A stretch of DNA of 64,000 nt. Source: Dyadobacter sp. CY343 (GTDB taxonomy: Bacteria > Bacteroidota > Bacteroidia > Cytophagales > Spirosomataceae). A program made the translations under genes and the position numbers. The notes beneath the pieces were generated by a model. That model had not been told where the DNA came from and searched no databases. It worked only from the letters and a program-made list of their open reading frames with translations. Where the stretch lies: assembly GCF_021390335.1 (NCBI RefSeq), contig NZ_JAJUXK010000007.1:186001-250000 (forward strand), written 5' to 3'. This document shows positions 62,761-64,000 of this stretch, piece by piece (position 1 is the stretch's first letter; every line of letters begins with the position of its first letter).

Positions 62761-63816
62761 TCAGTCTTTGACCCGACCAAATCCCATCGTTTTCAGCATC
62801 CAGTCCGGTAGCGGTTTCTGAGATTTTCTTTTTTGTAAATCCATAAACCAGCCGATCTTTTTGAGAATAGGCACTTTGTGTGTTTCTACCAACTCGATCA
62901 GCGTTCCGTCGGGATCTTCCAGATAAGCAAACCGGCCCGCCGCTGCTTCCATGCCGAAAGATTGCTCGCTATCAATTGTAAAAGGATAACCCTGCGCCTG
63001 TAACTTGGTTTTCAGCGCATTCATATCGATGGTATCAAAACACAAATGGATATAACCGCAATCGCCCCAGAAGCGGTTTTCAAATATTTTCTTCGGCGTG
63101 CGATCCAAAGCCTGGATCAGCTCAATTTGAACATCTCCTAAAAGCCTGCTGAATGCGCCTTCGGGTGTAAAGTTTTTTCGCAAAAGCATTCTCCTGAATC
63201 GCTGTCCCGGAAATGCGGAAGGAATATCGGCAAACACGCCCGTTTCGTCATAAACGACTTCCAGCGGTTGTAAAAGGCTCTCGTAAAAAACGACTGACTG
63301 ATCAATATCCGAAACACCTACCACCACGCCAGCCACTCCGCCAACAGGCTTTCCGGTATTCTGAAACCAGGTTTTGTCCGTCGTGACCTGAAAAATGTTT
63401 CCGTAAGGATCTGTTCCCCAGAAACCTTCACCTTCCGGCAAAGCGACAACCGGCCCTACTGCCTGCCCGGAATTGCTCTTGATCCACGCATGCGCCTTCT
63501 GTACATCGGGCGTTTTAAAACGTATTGCATTGATTCCCAGATCTCCTACCTCAACTTTAAAGTTAGCTGGCTGCGATTTCCGGCTCGTGAAAGACCAGAT
63601 TTCCAATCCGCCGCCACCGGCCATATTCAGTGCCAGTACTGCGTGGCGCTTGTGCACTTCGCCTCCTGTGTAGGGAGTCATCAACGGAGCTTCGGCTTTT
63701 TCGTCAAAAACGGGTACGTCGAAACCCAGTACCTTTCGGTACCATTTCCAGGCATCCGGCACATTTTGAACACCTATTCCTACTTGTTGAATTCCTGAAA
63801 TCAGCGCAGCACTCAT
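62761..63816 (-). CDS. Protein with two VOC (glyoxalase/bleomycin resistance) domains
   Basis: This 351-aa protein has two VOC modules in tandem. One spans about residues 5-150 (GIQQVGIGVQNVPDAWKWYRKVLGF, GTDPYGNIFQV); the other, about 155-310, starts VAGVVVGVSDIDQSVVFYESLL and ends DPDGTLIELVETHK. The ligands in the first domain (Gln-Gly rather than His) are weak. ATG at 63816 (MSAALIS) is used; the frame open to 63945 adds a non-family piece. The substrate is unknown. Confidence 0.83.
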   Translation of the reverse strand: MSAALISGIQQVGIGVQNVPDAWKWYRKVLGFDVPVFDEKAEAPLMTPYTGGEVHKRHAVLALNMAGGGGLEIWSFTSRKSQPANFKVEVGDLGINAIRFKTPDVQKAHAWIKSNSGQAVGPVVALPEGEGFWGTDPYGNIFQVTTDKTWFQNTGKPVGGVAGVVVGVSDIDQSVVFYESLLQPLEVVYDETGVFADIPSAFPGQRFRRMLLRKNFTPEGAFSRLLGDVQIELIQALDRTPKKIFENRFWGDCGYIHLCFDTIDMNALKTKLQAQGYPFTIDSEQSFGMEAAAGRFAYLEDPDGTLIELVETHKVPILKKIGWFMDLQKRKSQKPLPDWMLKTMGFGRVKD

Positions 63817-64000
63817 TCGTTGAGAAAAATTAGATCGGTCGCAAAATTTATTGAATGGCAATTTTACGAAATAAAACGCAAACCGATCGCCGTGTGGCAC
63901 AGTTGCGAAGAAATTGTGGACTGTGTAAAAATTTTCTTCAAGCACAATTCCTTCCCCATTGTCTGTTAAACATTATAATTCATATATTTAAATGAGATTT

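Noticed and set aside
1-64000. tRNA, rRNA, CRISPR or transposase genes
   Set aside because: I saw no cloverleaf, rRNA-like or spaced-repeat pattern and no transposase motif, though a full tRNA scan could not be run.

Overview
The window looks like chromosomal DNA of a Bacteroidota bacterium of the Cytophagales, most likely a Dyadobacter-like member of the Spirosomaceae. This placement is inferred from protein families and signals, not from a marker gene. The signs are GldJ-like and PorP/SprF proteins, a type-B C-terminal sorting domain (type IX secretion/gliding), Bacteroidota promoter boxes (TAnnTTTG with an upstream TTG/TTTG), DUF1501 and Tat-exported sugar-isomerase-like proteins, an ECF sigma factor paired with a protein that appears to span both membranes, and short palindromic repeats. 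I found no rRNA, tRNA, CRISPR array or transposase gene.

Layout. 1-5.6 kb: tandem palindromic repeats, then a co-directional run (DUF1501 protein, RhaM, a membrane/cytochrome c/LRR fusion, a sugar isomerase-like protein, an orphan barstar) converging on pnuC. 5.8-20.2 kb: housekeeping and surface genes (mfd, gldJ, comF, pyrC, a Nudix hydrolase, ruvB, a type-B-sorted PKD protein divergent from a PorP/SprF protein, NIPSNAP, murQ). 20.4-36.7 kb: a branched-chain amino acid supercluster, ilvD-ilvB-ilvN-ilvC-ilvA-leuC-leuD-(cimA/leuA2)-leuB-leuA. 36.9-45 kb: purU, msrC, the sigma/anti-sigma pair, a serpin lipoprotein, a frameshifted lipoprotein and a glycosyltransferase/LpxH-like pair. 45-64 kb: a double TonB-like protein, SPFH plus ribbon-helix-helix, DPP-IV, an M28 peptidase, a PIN toxin pair, hemB, a response regulator, fabI, yifB, a HAD protein, a kinase-like protein, an acyltransferase and a VOC protein.

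The most interesting region is the amino acid supercluster. Two untranslated leaders, in front of ilvD and leuA, each encode a short peptide rich in Ile/Leu/Val codons (MRAFTIILFDLTVTRFA and MNALNINLCLLILIV). Each peptide is followed by mutually exclusive hairpins ending in a U-tract terminator, the architecture of ribosome-mediated transcription attenuation. Between the biosynthetic genes sit four small toxin-antitoxin-like or accessory modules: a 70-aa protein with a nucleotidyltransferase, a RelE/ParE-type pair, a GxxExxY gene inside nested inverted repeats, and an MntA/HepT pair overlapping the cimA-like gene. An AraC-type regulator and three sorts of palindromic repeat are there too. The cluster therefore appears to be both controlled by amino acid supply and a preferred landing site for small modules.

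The cluster supplies nearly all steps to valine, isoleucine and leucine except the final transaminase (ilvE), which is not in the window. 2-Ketobutyrate could come from threonine (IlvA) and possibly from pyruvate (CimA-like). The dedicated LeuA lacks the usual C-terminal regulatory domain, so attenuation of leuA may be the main leucine control.
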